This document shows positions 25,786-37,722 of a stretch of DNA of 64,000 nt, piece by piece. Location of the stretch: assembly GCA_041676645.1 (NCBI GenBank), contig JBAYRO010000007.1, positions 1 through 64,000 on the forward strand, given 5' to 3'. Made by a program: the position numbers and the translations under genes. The notes beneath the pieces are model-generated. The model searched no databases, was not told the DNA's origin, and saw nothing but the letters and a program-made list of their open reading frames with translations. Source of the DNA: JAMLIN01 sp041676645 (GTDB lineage: Bacteria > Pseudomonadota > Gammaproteobacteria > Burkholderiales > Burkholderiaceae_E). Positions within the stretch are counted from its first letter, which is position 1. Each line of letters starts with the position of its first letter.

Positions 25786-26721
25786 TCAGGGCAGTTCGGG
25801 CTGGCCGTCGTCCTTGCGCACCGATTTGACCATATCCTCGCGCTTCAGGCCCAGCCACATCGCCACCGCCGAACCGACGAAGATCGAGGAATAGATCCCG
25901 CAGAAGATGCCGATCGTCAGCGCAATCGCGAAGTAGTGCAGGGTGGGGCCGCCGAAGAACAGCATCGACAGCACCATCATCTGGGTGGAGCCGTGGGTGA
26001 TGATGGTGCGCGACATGGTGCGGGTGATGGCGTTGTTGATCACCTCGACGGTGCTCGCCTTGCGCATCCGGCGGAAATTCTCGCGGATCCGGTCGAACAC
26101 GACCACGGATTCGTTGACCGAGTAGCCCGCCACCGCAAGGGTGGCCGCCAGCACGGAAAGCGAGAACTCCCAGCGGAAGAAGGAGAAGAAGCCGAGGATG
26201 ATCACCACGTCGTGCATGATGGCGGTGACCGTGGAGACGGCGAACTTCCATTCGAAGCGCATCGCCAGGTAGATCATGATGCCGATGACCACGAAGAGCA
26301 CCGCCATCGCGCCGTCGGTGGCCAGTTCCTCGCCGACCTGCGGCCCGACGAACTCCACCCGTGTCACCTGCATGGTCGGGTCCGCGGCCACCAGCCTTTC
26401 GCGCACCTGCTCGGATATCGCATCCGAGGACAGTCCCTCGCGCAGCGGCAGGCGGATCAGGGCGTCATGCGAGGTGCCGAAGTTCTGCACCTGCGCGTCC
26501 GGATAGCCCATCTCCTCCAGGAACTCGCGGATCGGTTCGATCGGCGCTTCGTTCTGGTACCGGGTCTCCATTACCGTGCCGCCGGTGAACTCGATCGAGA
26601 GGTTCAGCCCCCGGGTCGAGAGGAAGAACACGGCGAGCAGGAACATGACGATGGAGACCATGTTCCATGCCAGCGCATGGCGCATGAAGGGGATGTCGCG
26701 CTTGAACGGGAACAGGTTCAT
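25786..26721 (-). CDS. secF: Protein translocase subunit SecF
   Basis: A 311-residue membrane protein with six helices. The first periplasmic part holds the SecF signature SIEFTGGTVMETRY, and the helix 4 region shows VAGYSVNESVVVFDRIRENF. With SecD it uses the proton gradient to pull exported proteins through the SecYEG channel. It follows secD by 32 nt in the standard yajC-secD-secF order. Confidence 0.97.
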   Translation of the reverse strand: MNLFPFKRDIPFMRHALAWNMVSIVMFLLAVFFLSTRGLNLSIEFTGGTVMETRYQNEAPIEPIREFLEEMGYPDAQVQNFGTSHDALIRLPLREGLSSDAISEQVRERLVAADPTMQVTRVEFVGPQVGEELATDGAMAVLFVVIGIMIYLAMRFEWKFAVSTVTAIMHDVVIILGFFSFFRWEFSLSVLAATLAVAGYSVNESVVVFDRIRENFRRMRKASTVEVINNAITRTMSRTIITHGSTQMMVLSMLFFGGPTLHYFAIALTIGIFCGIYSSIFVGSAVAMWLGLKREDMVKSVRKDDGQPELP

Positions 26722-26753
26722 GTGGAGTATTCCTTGCTGGACTCGCCCGGTGC

Positions 26754-28589
26754 TCAGCCGATCGGTACGTGCGTGAGTTTCTTGCGCCGGCCGAACCAGA
26801 GGTTGACGATTCCGCGCGAGAACACGACCGCCGAGAACATCGAGGTCAGGACGCCGAGGCAGTGGACGACCGCGAAGCCGCGGATCGGGCCCGAGCCGAA
26901 GACGAGCAGGGCCACGCCGGCGATCAGGGTGGTGATGTTCGAGTCGAGAATCGTGCGCCAGGCGTGCTGGTAGCCGAGCGAGATCGCCGCCTGGGGGCTG
27001 ACCCCCGCACGCAGTTCCTCGCGGATGCGTTCGTTGATCAGCACGTTGGCGTCGATCGCCATGCCCAGGGTCAGGGCGATCGCCGCGATGCCGGGCAGGG
27101 TGAGGGTGGCCTGGAGCACCGACAGCAGCGCGATCAGCAGGGTCAGGTTGAAGGCCAGCGCGAGCGAGGAGATCAGGCCGAAGGCCGCGTAGTACACGGT
27201 CATGAAGGTCACGATCGCGATGAAACCGTACAGGTTGCTGCGAAAGCCCTGCTCGATGTTCGCCGCGCCCAGGCTCGGACCGATGGTGCGCTCCTCGATG
27301 ATCTCCATCGGCGCGGCAAGCGAGCCAGCGCGCAGCAGCAGGGCGGTGTCGGCGGCCTCGGTGGTGGTCATCTGGCCGCTGATCTGGACTCGTCCGCCGG
27401 GAATCTCGGTGCGGATGACCGGGGCGGTGACGACCTCGCCCCTGCCTTTCTCGAACAGCAGGATCGCCATCCGCTTGCCGATGTTGGCGCGGGTGACGTC
27501 GCGGAAGATCCGCGCGCCGTTGGTGTCCAGGTTGAGGTTGACCGTCGGCTCCTGCGTCTGCGAGTCGAAGCCGGGCAGGGCGTTGTTGAGGTTCTCGCCG
27601 GTGAGGATCACCTGCTTCTGGACCAGCAGGGGGCGCCCGTCGCGATCGAGGTAGCGCTCGCAGCCGAAGGGCACGTTGCCGGCGGCGAGCGCCGCGAGAT
27701 CCTCGGGTCGCTCGCAGACCAGGCGTACCTCGAGGGTCGCGGTGCGCCCGATGATGTCCTTCGCCTTGGCGGTGTCCTGCACCCCGGGCAGCTGCACCAC
27801 CACCCGGTCGGCGCCCTGGCGCTGGATCACGGGCTCGGAGACCCCGAGCTCGTTGACCCGGTTGCCCAGGGTGGTCATGTTCTGGCTGAGCGCATGCTCC
27901 TGGACCTGCTGGGCCGCTTCGGGCTTGAAGCGTGCCTCGAGTCGCAGCGTGTCGCCGTCGCCCGCCTCGGTGAAGGCGAGATCCTGCATGTCGCGGTTGA
28001 GCCTCGCGAGCGCCTCGCCGCGGCCCTGGGTGTCACGGAAGCGGATCACGAAGCCTTCGGCATCCCGCTCGATGCCGGCATGACGGATCCGGCTCTCGCG
28101 CAGCAGGGTGCGGGCCTCTCCCGCCATCGAGTCGAGCCGCTTGTCGAGCGCGCTGGCCATGTCGACCTGCATCAGGAAGTGCACCCCGCCGCGCAGGTCG
28201 AGCCCGAGGTACATCGGCAGGGCGTTGATCGAGAGCAGCCACTGCGGCGTGTTCGACAGCAGGTTCATCGCGACGATCCAGCTCGGATCGTCCGGGTCGG
28301 GGTTGAGCCCGCGCTCGATGACCGCCTGCGCACGGAACTGGTCGTCGGTGGTGTCGAAGCGAGCCTTGACCGAGTTGCCGTCGAAGAAGATCCCGGTGCT
28401 CTCGAGATCGGCATCGGCAAGCAGGCGGCGCACCCGTTCGCGCATGCCGTCGTCGATCCTCACCGTGGCCTTGGCGCTGGAGACCTGTACCGCCGGCGCC
28501 TCGCCGAAGAAGTTCGGCACGGTGTAGAGGATGCCGAACACCAGGGTGATCGCGATGACGACGTATTTCCAGATCGGGTACCGGTTCAT
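26754..28589 (-). CDS. secD: Protein translocase subunit SecD
   Basis: A 611-residue protein with one N-terminal helix, the large P1 periplasmic domain (containing MYLGLDLRGGVHFLMQVDM near residue 126) and five C-terminal helices with ALTLGMAIDANVLINERIRE. The last part shows the usual conserved DSNITTLIAG. It is the main proton-driven partner of SecF. The 611 residues match the length of proteobacterial SecD. It lies between yajC and secF. Confidence 0.97.
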   Translation of the reverse strand: MNRYPIWKYVVIAITLVFGILYTVPNFFGEAPAVQVSSAKATVRIDDGMRERVRRLLADADLESTGIFFDGNSVKARFDTTDDQFRAQAVIERGLNPDPDDPSWIVAMNLLSNTPQWLLSINALPMYLGLDLRGGVHFLMQVDMASALDKRLDSMAGEARTLLRESRIRHAGIERDAEGFVIRFRDTQGRGEALARLNRDMQDLAFTEAGDGDTLRLEARFKPEAAQQVQEHALSQNMTTLGNRVNELGVSEPVIQRQGADRVVVQLPGVQDTAKAKDIIGRTATLEVRLVCERPEDLAALAAGNVPFGCERYLDRDGRPLLVQKQVILTGENLNNALPGFDSQTQEPTVNLNLDTNGARIFRDVTRANIGKRMAILLFEKGRGEVVTAPVIRTEIPGGRVQISGQMTTTEAADTALLLRAGSLAAPMEIIEERTIGPSLGAANIEQGFRSNLYGFIAIVTFMTVYYAAFGLISSLALAFNLTLLIALLSVLQATLTLPGIAAIALTLGMAIDANVLINERIREELRAGVSPQAAISLGYQHAWRTILDSNITTLIAGVALLVFGSGPIRGFAVVHCLGVLTSMFSAVVFSRGIVNLWFGRRKKLTHVPIG

Positions 28590-28698
28590 GGATCGATGCC
28601 TTGGTTCGGGTGCGCGACGGCGGCGGCTGCGCCCGCCGCCGGCGTCCCGGGGATCGGGCGCCAGCGATGCGGAATGCGGCGCCGGCGGATGGCTCCGC

Positions 28699-29040
28699 CT
28701 AGAGGGATTTCAGGGTGCCGTTGGGCAGCAGGGTCTGGATCGCGCTTTTCTGGAACTGCATCTCGATGGTCTGGCTGCCGGACTTGCTGTCCGCCTGGGC
28801 GACCTCGAGCGTGACGTAGGCCTCGCCCACCTTGGTGACCCGGCCGACGACGCCGCCGCCGGTGATCACCTCGTCGCCCTTCTTGAGGGCGTCGAGCATC
28901 GTGCGGTGCTCCTTCGCGCGCTTCATCTGCGGGCGGATCATCAGGAAGTAGAGCACCACGAACATGAGGATGATCGGCAGGAAGCCGAACAGTTGTTCGG
29001 TGCCGCCACCGGCCTGTGCGTATGCGTTTGATATGAACAC
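28699..29040 (-). CDS. yajC: Sec translocon accessory protein YajC
   Basis: A 113-residue protein: short N-terminal part with AYAQAGGG, one membrane helix (FGFLPIILMFVVLYFLMIRP), then a basic cytoplasmic domain with MLDALKKGDEVITGGGVVG, the YajC hallmark. It associates with SecDF. No ATG is available in the right place; the GTG at 29040 is chosen because AGGAGA precedes it at the proper distance, with a TTG one codon upstream as an alternative. A TATAAT box lies upstream, at 29147-29152. Confidence 0.93.
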   Translation of the reverse strand: MFISNAYAQAGGGTEQLFGFLPIILMFVVLYFLMIRPQMKRAKEHRTMLDALKKGDEVITGGGVVGRVTKVGEAYVTLEVAQADSKSGSQTIEMQFQKSAIQTLLPNGTLKSL

Positions 29041-29146
29041 CAAGAATCTCCTGACGGGACCGTCGGCCCGTTGCCGACGGCTGACGCGGGGCCGGCAGGC
29101 CGGCCGCGAGCAAGATGGGATGGGACTTGACTTGTCTGGCGCCGCG

Positions 29147-29152
29147 ATTATA
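29147..29152 (-). promoter_or_regulatory. Consensus -10 box for yajC-secDF
   Basis: Read on the minus strand the sequence is GGGTATAATCG, an exact TATAAT about 107 nt before the yajC start and 38 nt past the upstream-gene stop (tgt). No good -35 hexamer is seen at 16-18 bp. It would give yajC-secD-secF a promoter of their own inside the queA-tgt operon. Confidence 0.55.
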
Positions 29153-29189
29153 CCCGCCGCAAACCGGCTCGGGACCCGGGAGACCGCGG

Positions 29190-31363
<2,174 letters not shown>

Positions 31364-31432
31364 GGAGCCGGCATTGTAGTCCGGGCGATACCATCTCCTG
31401 CATTCTGGTGGCCCCTTCGGGAGGGCGGTGTG

Positions 31433-33415
31433 ATGAGTGCAAGAGACGAACAGCCGGTAGCCGACGCCTGGCCGGCCCTGGCTACCGCGGCCCTGCGAGT
31501 GGCTTTCGGAATCATCTGGGTGGTGAATGCCGCCTTCACCTGGATGCCGCAGTTCTCGGCGCTCTACGTGGGCTACCTGCACAATGCGGCGAAAGGCCAG
31601 CCGGACTGGTCCTCGTTCTGGTTCGATGGCTGGATCGCGCTGGTCACGCCGAACGCGACGCTCTTCATCTGGCTGACGCGCATCGCGGTCACCGCACTTG
31701 CCATCGGCCTGCTGCTGGGGTTCGCGCGCCGCACGCTGTATGTGGTGGGCGCATTGTTCAGCCTGCTCGTCTGGAGTACGGCCGAAGGCTTCGGCGGACC
31801 CTACGCCGTCGGTGCGAGCAATACGGGCACGGGGCTTGCTTACGTGCTCATCTTCGTCGCGCTCCTGGCGATCAACTACCGGTCCGGCTCGAGTCCCTAC
31901 AGCATCGACTACTACATCGAGCGACGCTGGCCCGCCTGGCGTCGCATTGCCGAATGGAGCAGTGCGCGACCGCCGCGGGAGGCACGGCCCGTATCCTGGC
32001 GGGTGCAGGTCCCGGTGCTGCTCGGCATCGGCCTGTTGCTGTTCTTCCTGATCGCGGGCCTGCACAGCAGCCTGAACGTCAAGGCCACCAGCCCGGCCGC
32101 GGCGGCGGCCGCCGTCTCGCCGATGGCGCTCGCCTCCCGCGAGCCGGTGGCCGAGCCCCATGACGCCCGCCTGCCACCGCTCCAGGATGGCCCGAGCATC
32201 ACGGTCAAGCTCGACTCGACCGACATGGCGACCGAGATCATCAGCGGTGTGCAGTACCAGGCGTGGCCCTTCGGTGGCTCGGTTCCGGGGCCCGTCATCC
32301 ATGTGCGCCAGGGGCAGACCGTGAACGTCGAGTTCACCAACCGTGGCGCGATGCCGCACTCGATCGATTTCCACGCCGCGCTCACGCCGCCCAACCTGCA
32401 CTTCGCCGACATCCAGCCCGGCGAGACGATACGGTTCTCGTTCGAGGCGTCGGTACCGGGCGCCTTCGTCTACCACTGCGGAACCGACCCGGTGCTCCTG
32501 CACATGGCCAACGGCATGTACGGCGCCATCATCGTGGATCCGGTCGAGCCGGCGCTGCCGCCGGCCGACCAGGAGTACGTCATCGTCCAGAGCGAGTGGT
32601 ACACGCAGCAGCTTTCCGGAACCCTGATGGGACCGGATTACGAAAAGATGCTGGCGATGCAGCCCGACCTGATGGCGTTCAACGGCACCGCCTTCCAGTA
32701 TCGCGACCATCCGCTGACGGCAGCTCCGGGCGAGCGCGTGCGCCTGTACATGGTCAACGCCGGACCGAGCCTGTGGAGCGCATTCCACGTCATCGGCTCG
32801 ATGTTCGACAAGGTGTATCCCGACGGTGATCCAACCCATGCCCGCAGCGGCGTCTCGACATACACCGTGGCGCCGGGCGAAGGGGCGGTGTTCGATGTCG
32901 TGATTCCCGAGGCCGGCTTGTATCCCTTCGTCGACCACTCCTTCGCCCACCTCGAGATCGGCGCGGTCGGCATCCTCGACATCCGGGAGCCGGGCACCGA
33001 GCACACCCGGAAGCCCCCGATCGAGAAGGCCGCCGCACCGCCGGCGGCCGCCGCCCAGCCTCCCGTCGTAGCGCCCGCGGGACCCTACCGGTTCGACCCG
33101 GAGCGCGGCGCCCAGCTCTATGCCTCGACCTGCGCGGTGTGCCACCAGGCAAGCGGCGCCGGACTAGCGGGCGCGTTCCCGCCGCTCGAGGGGAATTCGT
33201 CGGTGCTCGATGACGATCCCGCCAGGCAGATCCGGGCCATCCTGCACGGCATGCAGGGCGAGGAGATCGACGGCGTCGTCTACCCGGCGCCGATGCCGCC
33301 GTTCGGCGCAACGCTGAGCGATGTCGATGTTGCCGACATCGTCAACCATGAGCGGACATCCTGGGGCAACCAGGCCCGGCAGGTCACGCCCGACCAGGTG
33401 AAGGCGCAGCGCTGA
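31433..33415 (+). CDS. Membrane-anchored copper nitrite reductase-cytochrome c fusion (DoxX-NirK-cyt c)
   Basis: A 660-residue three-part protein. Residues 1-160 hold four helices resembling DoxX/thiosulfate:quinone oxidoreductase small subunits; a fifth helix near 190-210 leads into a two-domain cupredoxin enzyme (about 240-525). Copper ligands match NirK: His309, Cys349, His357 and Met362 for type 1; His314, His348 and His502 for type 2; the catalytic pair Asp312 and His452. His309-Asp312-His314 has the NirK spacing. The C-terminal domain binds heme c through CxxCH at 567-571, with a likely Met ligand at 621. It should reduce nitrite to NO in the periplasm. The N-terminal membrane module is unusual. 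Confidence 0.88.
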   Translation: MSARDEQPVADAWPALATAALRVAFGIIWVVNAAFTWMPQFSALYVGYLHNAAKGQPDWSSFWFDGWIALVTPNATLFIWLTRIAVTALAIGLLLGFARRTLYVVGALFSLLVWSTAEGFGGPYAVGASNTGTGLAYVLIFVALLAINYRSGSSPYSIDYYIERRWPAWRRIAEWSSARPPREARPVSWRVQVPVLLGIGLLLFFLIAGLHSSLNVKATSPAAAAAAVSPMALASREPVAEPHDARLPPLQDGPSITVKLDSTDMATEIISGVQYQAWPFGGSVPGPVIHVRQGQTVNVEFTNRGAMPHSIDFHAALTPPNLHFADIQPGETIRFSFEASVPGAFVYHCGTDPVLLHMANGMYGAIIVDPVEPALPPADQEYVIVQSEWYTQQLSGTLMGPDYEKMLAMQPDLMAFNGTAFQYRDHPLTAAPGERVRLYMVNAGPSLWSAFHVIGSMFDKVYPDGDPTHARSGVSTYTVAPGEGAVFDVVIPEAGLYPFVDHSFAHLEIGAVGILDIREPGTEHTRKPPIEKAAAPPAAAAQPPVVAPAGPYRFDPERGAQLYASTCAVCHQASGAGLAGAFPPLEGNSSVLDDDPARQIRAILHGMQGEEIDGVVYPAPMPPFGATLSDVDVADIVNHERTSWGNQARQVTPDQVKAQR

Positions 33416-33513
33416 GCGCGGTCGGCCGCGTCGCGGCCGCTCGCCCCGGTCGTTTGCAGTCGCGCGGTCGATTGTCGATAATGCGCGACCGGGCGCACGC
33501 CCGGATCCCCCTG

Positions 33514-33600
33514 GCCGAAGTGGCGGAACGGGTAGACGCGTCGGATTCAAAATCCGATGTCCGCGAGGACGTGCGGGTTCGAGCCCCGCCTTCGGTACCA
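33514..33600 (+). tRNA. tRNA-Leu (anticodon CAA)
   Basis: An 87-nt gene with a 7-bp acceptor stem (GCCGAAG pairing with CTTCGGT, one G-U), a D-arm with GGCGGAACGGGTAGACGC, anticodon loop TTCAAAA giving CAA, a long class II variable arm (GTCC/GGAC) and the T-loop GTTCGAG. The CCA end is encoded (33598-33600). The long variable arm and CAA anticodon identify tRNA-Leu reading UUG. It stands alone between the nitrite-reductase-like and PHA synthase genes. Confidence 0.95.
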
Positions 33601-33768
33601 CGACCCCGACCCATTCGTTGGCGAATCGCGTCGTGGTCCATGGGGTGTGATGCATCGCGTCCGGCGCCGGGTGCGCGAGTGGTCGTGCGAACCCATGCGC
33701 CTTGTCCGACACATCGTGTGCGATCCCGGTGTCATCGGAACGTCATCGCCGCCGTCGACGATGGTCGG

Positions 33769-35628
33769 ATGAGTGCGAACCCGCTTCTCCCACTGTCCGC
33801 CGAAGACGATACCACCGCCCCCAGGGTGCCTGCCCTGAAGGCGGCCGCCGGCCATGTCGATCGGCATGTGCGCGCCGGCGTGGCGACAGCGACCGCCGGC
33901 CTGTCGCCCGCCTCGCTGCTGCTGGCGAGCATCGACTGGGCGCTGCATCTCTACGGATCCCCTGGCAAGCGCGCCTACCTCGCCTGGCTCGCGATCGAGC
34001 AATCGCAACAATACCTGCGCATGAACCTCGCGCCGGGTGGTCCCGTGCCGGGGACGCCTGATGCCAGGCCTGGCGCGCCGATGTCGGTGTCGCGCGCCAG
34101 TGATCGGCGTTTCTCGGCCGAGCCGTGGGAGCATCCCCCGTTTCGGCTGCTGCGTGACGCTTTCCAGCTTGCCGAGCAATGGTGGCACGAGGCGACGCAT
34201 GGTGTGCATGGCGTGTCTCCGCACCACGAGAACATCGTCGCGTTCGCCGCGCGGCAATGGCTCGACCTGCTATGCCCCGGCAACTACCTGGCGACGAACC
34301 CGGTCGTCATGCGGCGCACTGCCGAGCAGGGCGGCCTGAACCTGGTGCGCGGCGCGATCAACCAGGTCGAGGACCTGATGCGCCAGGCAAGCGGGGCCGC
34401 ACCCGCGGGAGTCGAGAACTTCGTCGTCGGGCGCGATGTCGCGACCACGCCCGGCACAGTCGTGCTGCGCAACCGGCTCCTCGAGCTGATCCAGTACACG
34501 CCGGTGACGGCAAAGGTGCATCCCGAGCCTGTGCTGATCGTGCCGGCCTGGATCATGAAGTACTACATCCTGGATCTGTCGCCGCACAATTCGCTCATCG
34601 GATATCTCGTCTCGAAGGGCCACACGGTTTTCTGCATCTCCTGGAAGAATCCCGGCCCCGAGGATCGCGACCTCGGCATGGACGACTATCTCGAATCCGG
34701 TTTCTTCGCGGCTCTGGACACGGTCCGCGCGATCGTGCCTGGCGCCCGGGTCCATGCGACAGGTTATTGCCTGGGCGGAACGCTGCTTGCGATCGCCGCC
34801 GCGGCGATGGCGCGCGATGGCGACGATCGGCTGGCATCGATGACCTTGTTCGCCGCGCAGACCGATTTCAGCGAACCCGGCGAACTGTCCCTGTTCATCG
34901 ATCCGAGCGCCGTCGCGATGCTCGAGGCGAAGATGAGCAACTCCGGCTACCTGACGGGCGATCAGATGGCCGGCGCGTTCCAGATGCTGCGTTCCTACGA
35001 CCTGCTGTGGTCGCGCCTTGTCGACGAGTACCTGATGGGTGAGCGATCCCCGCTCAACGACCTGATGGCGTGGAACGCCGACACGACCCGGTTGCCCGCG
35101 CGGATGCAGTCCCAGTATCTGCGGCGCCTGTTCCTGAACGATGACCTGAGCGAAGGCCGCTATCCGGTCGGCGGCCGGCCGGTCGCCCTGAGCGATGTCT
35201 CGCTGCCAACCTTCTGCGTGGGCACGGTCAGCGACCACGTGGCTCCATGGCGCTCCGTGCACAAGCTGCATTACCTGAGCCTGGCCGAGATCACCTTCGT
35301 CCTGACGGCCGGTGGCCACAATGCCGGAATCGTCAGTGAACCGGGTCGCCCGCGTCGCCACTACCAGGTCCTCACCAGGCCGGCGGGCGGCAGCTACATA
35401 TCGCCGGACGACTGGCTGGCCCTGGCGCCGCGCCACGAGGGCTCATGGTGGCCCGAATGGAGCGCCTGGCTGAAGGCCCGTTCCGGAAAGCCGGTCAGCG
35501 CGCCGGCGATGGGCGCACCGGTCGATGCCGTGACCGGCGCCGTGGCGTCGGCGACCGCTGCCGCCAGCCTTGCAGCGGCCCCGCCGCCCGGGCAGGCTGC
35601 CCCTGGCCTGTATGTGCTGGAACGATGA
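33769..35628 (+). CDS. phaC: Polyhydroxyalkanoate synthase (class I-like)
   Basis: A 619-residue protein. The alpha/beta hydrolase core has the PHA-synthase lipase-like box GYCLGG with the catalytic Cys, the Asp in VSDHVAPWRSVHKL and the His in TAGGHNAGIVSEPG. Before it come NPVVMRRTAEQGGLNLVRG and VLIVPAWIMKYYILDLSP, also typical. It polymerises hydroxyacyl-CoA into storage polyester at the granule surface. The C-terminal tail is Ala/Pro-rich. The ATG at 33769 is used; the open frame continues upstream into the tRNA and is ignored. No phaA, phaB or phasin genes are adjacent; the next two same-strand genes are of unknown function. Confidence 0.92.
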   Translation: MSANPLLPLSAEDDTTAPRVPALKAAAGHVDRHVRAGVATATAGLSPASLLLASIDWALHLYGSPGKRAYLAWLAIEQSQQYLRMNLAPGGPVPGTPDARPGAPMSVSRASDRRFSAEPWEHPPFRLLRDAFQLAEQWWHEATHGVHGVSPHHENIVAFAARQWLDLLCPGNYLATNPVVMRRTAEQGGLNLVRGAINQVEDLMRQASGAAPAGVENFVVGRDVATTPGTVVLRNRLLELIQYTPVTAKVHPEPVLIVPAWIMKYYILDLSPHNSLIGYLVSKGHTVFCISWKNPGPEDRDLGMDDYLESGFFAALDTVRAIVPGARVHATGYCLGGTLLAIAAAAMARDGDDRLASMTLFAAQTDFSEPGELSLFIDPSAVAMLEAKMSNSGYLTGDQMAGAFQMLRSYDLLWSRLVDEYLMGERSPLNDLMAWNADTTRLPARMQSQYLRRLFLNDDLSEGRYPVGGRPVALSDVSLPTFCVGTVSDHVAPWRSVHKLHYLSLAEITFVLTAGGHNAGIVSEPGRPRRHYQVLTRPAGGSYISPDDWLALAPRHEGSWWPEWSAWLKARSGKPVSAPAMGAPVDAVTGAVASATAAASLAAAPPPGQAAPGLYVLER

Positions 35629-35763
35629 GGCGCGACGGCGGGCGCAAGCGCGCCATGTCCGGCGTCGGGCGCCCCGCACGCGGTTCATGAGGCGGCCGGT
35701 GCTTCATCGCGCCGTCATGTCCGTGTCATAGGGTCGCCGGACTCCGCCTCTGTCTGACGAACC

Positions 35764-37722
35764 ATGAACAAGCTCGATGCCGTCGCTTCCCTTGGCCAGG
35801 GCTCGTTGCTGCAGCCGGCGCGACTGCGCGCGGCCCTCGACGCCAACGACCGGCTCAAGCTCTACCTGACAACGGTGCAGGCCGCGGCGGCGCACGCAGC
35901 GGTACCGGATCAGGCGCCCCCGGACCTCGGCCGCGAGATCGCAGCGGCGGGCATCGTCGATCAGGAGCGGGTTCGCTGCCTGCGCGATCTGCCTGCCAGC
36001 GCATCACTCAGCCGGGGCCTGCTGCGCATTCCGACGCTTCCACGGCTGTTCGAATGGCTGCGCGAGGATCTCGGCGTGATGGCAAGGCCGCTGCTCGAGG
36101 CCGACGATGTCGACGACGCCCTCGGGACCCGTGTCGCCCACTGGCGGGAATGGCTCGCGGCGAGTGCAGGCGAAGCGGTCGATGCGACAGCGCTGGCCCT
36201 GCTGACCCACGGCCGGCGCGAGGACGGCGACAGCCTGCATATCACGATCATGGACCTGCACAAGGCGCTCAACCGCCTTGCCACGCGGCTGGCGGGCGAG
36301 CGTATCGACGGTGCCCATGTCTGGAGTCTTGCCGATGATGGCGGCGACCATGGCCGGATCGCTGCGTTCATGCGCGGCCTGAACCGGACCCGGGGGCTGA
36401 AGTTCGACCATCCGGGCCTGGATACCGCCGCGACCCGTGATGGCGACCGCCTGCTGATCCAGAACGACATCGGCACCAACGATGCGCACGTGCTCGTCGT
36501 CCAGGTCGAGGGACTCCGGACCACGCTCACCTACTCGGATCTGCACCGGCAGCGTTTCGCGTTCTTCCAGGGCCGGCTTGCCGAGGTGGGCGCCCAATGG
36601 TCCAGCGTGGAGGCGCGCAGGACACCGGGGCTGAACGCTGGCGATGCCTACCATGTCGGCACGGCCACGTTCGAGGCCCGGGACGAGGAGGATCTCGCCC
36701 GCCAGCTCGAGGGAATCGGTGCGCGCATCGTGTTCCTGATCGACTGGAACCGCGCCCGAAAGCGCCTGCGGGCCTTCGTCGACCGCAAGACCGCGGTCGA
36801 GGTTCTGGGGCAGGCGGCGCAGCGCGAGTTCGGCCACATGGGCTGGTTGCTGGCCGGGGCCGAGCGACTCGTGTGGAACGCCATGGCCGCGCAGGGCGAA
36901 GGAACGTTTCGCCTGGGCGACCGGCTCGACGAAGTGCTCGGGACGGCGACGGCGCGCGAGCTGCTGGTCGAGCTGCTCGCCATGTCGCAACGCGCGGTGG
37001 CGCGTCGGCAGCCGCAGGCGTTGATTGCCGATGAAGCACGCCGCCTGCTCGCCCGACGCCTGCGTCACCGGCGCGGCGAGTTCGAGCTGCTGGAGGATCA
37101 CGCCGGTTTCTGCCACGCACTCGCCCAGGCGCTGCGTGACGGGCTGGCGCACGGCGTCGATGCGGACGAATCCGCGGCGCGCCGCCTGTCGGAGCGCGCC
37201 AAGCACTGGGAGCGCGAAGCCGACGATCTCGTCATGCGGGCGCGGGCCCGGGCCGAACGCCAGCCGCAGTGGGAGCCGTTCGCGCGCCTGATCGCGCGAT
37301 CCGACGACGTGGCCGACTCGCTCGAGGAAGCCTGTTTCGTGCTGAGCCTGATCGCAGACGGCAACGGCTGGGACCGTGAAGTCAAGGCCGCGATGCAGGC
37401 GCTCGCCGATGCTGTGCTGACCGCGACCCAGGACCATGTGAAATCCGTGGCGATCGCCGGCTCGCTGGGCGAACCGAGCGACGAGCTCGCCGACCAGGAT
37501 GAGTATCTGGATGCCTCCTGGCGGGTCCTCCAGGCCGAACGGCATTGCGACGAGCTGCTTCGAAACGCCCGGCGGGCGCTTGCCGCGAAGGCCGTCGATC
37601 CGGCATCGATGGTGCTCGGCAACGAGTTCGCAGCGGCTGTCGAACAGGCTTCGGACGGCCTCCTGGTGCTTGGATACGCGCTGCGTGACCACACGTTCCG
37701 AAGGGCGGGAGCCTCCGCATGA
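35764..37722 (+). CDS. Protein of unknown function with PhoU/DUF47-like C-terminal region
   Basis: A 652-residue soluble protein that I do not recognise as a whole. The last 200 residues or so are helical and show features of the PhoU/DUF47 fold, such as LSERAKHWEREADDLVMRAR and SDDVADSLEEACFVLSLI. The middle part (about 155-340) has ITIMDLHKALNRLATRLAG, FDHPGLDTAATRDGDRLL and QNDIGTNDAHVLVVQV, with an alpha/beta pattern and no known catalytic motif. It overlaps the next gene, a PPDK-like protein, by four bases (ATGA), so the two are made together. It may be the acceptor or regulator of that phosphotransfer protein; this is inference from gene order only. Confidence 0.7.
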   Translation: MNKLDAVASLGQGSLLQPARLRAALDANDRLKLYLTTVQAAAAHAAVPDQAPPDLGREIAAAGIVDQERVRCLRDLPASASLSRGLLRIPTLPRLFEWLREDLGVMARPLLEADDVDDALGTRVAHWREWLAASAGEAVDATALALLTHGRREDGDSLHITIMDLHKALNRLATRLAGERIDGAHVWSLADDGGDHGRIAAFMRGLNRTRGLKFDHPGLDTAATRDGDRLLIQNDIGTNDAHVLVVQVEGLRTTLTYSDLHRQRFAFFQGRLAEVGAQWSSVEARRTPGLNAGDAYHVGTATFEARDEEDLARQLEGIGARIVFLIDWNRARKRLRAFVDRKTAVEVLGQAAQREFGHMGWLLAGAERLVWNAMAAQGEGTFRLGDRLDEVLGTATARELLVELLAMSQRAVARRQPQALIADEARRLLARRLRHRRGEFELLEDHAGFCHALAQALRDGLAHGVDADESAARRLSERAKHWEREADDLVMRARARAERQPQWEPFARLIARSDDVADSLEEACFVLSLIADGNGWDREVKAAMQALADAVLTATQDHVKSVAIAGSLGEPSDELADQDEYLDASWRVLQAERHCDELLRNARRALAAKAVDPASMVLGNEFAAAVEQASDGLLVLGYALRDHTFRRAGASA

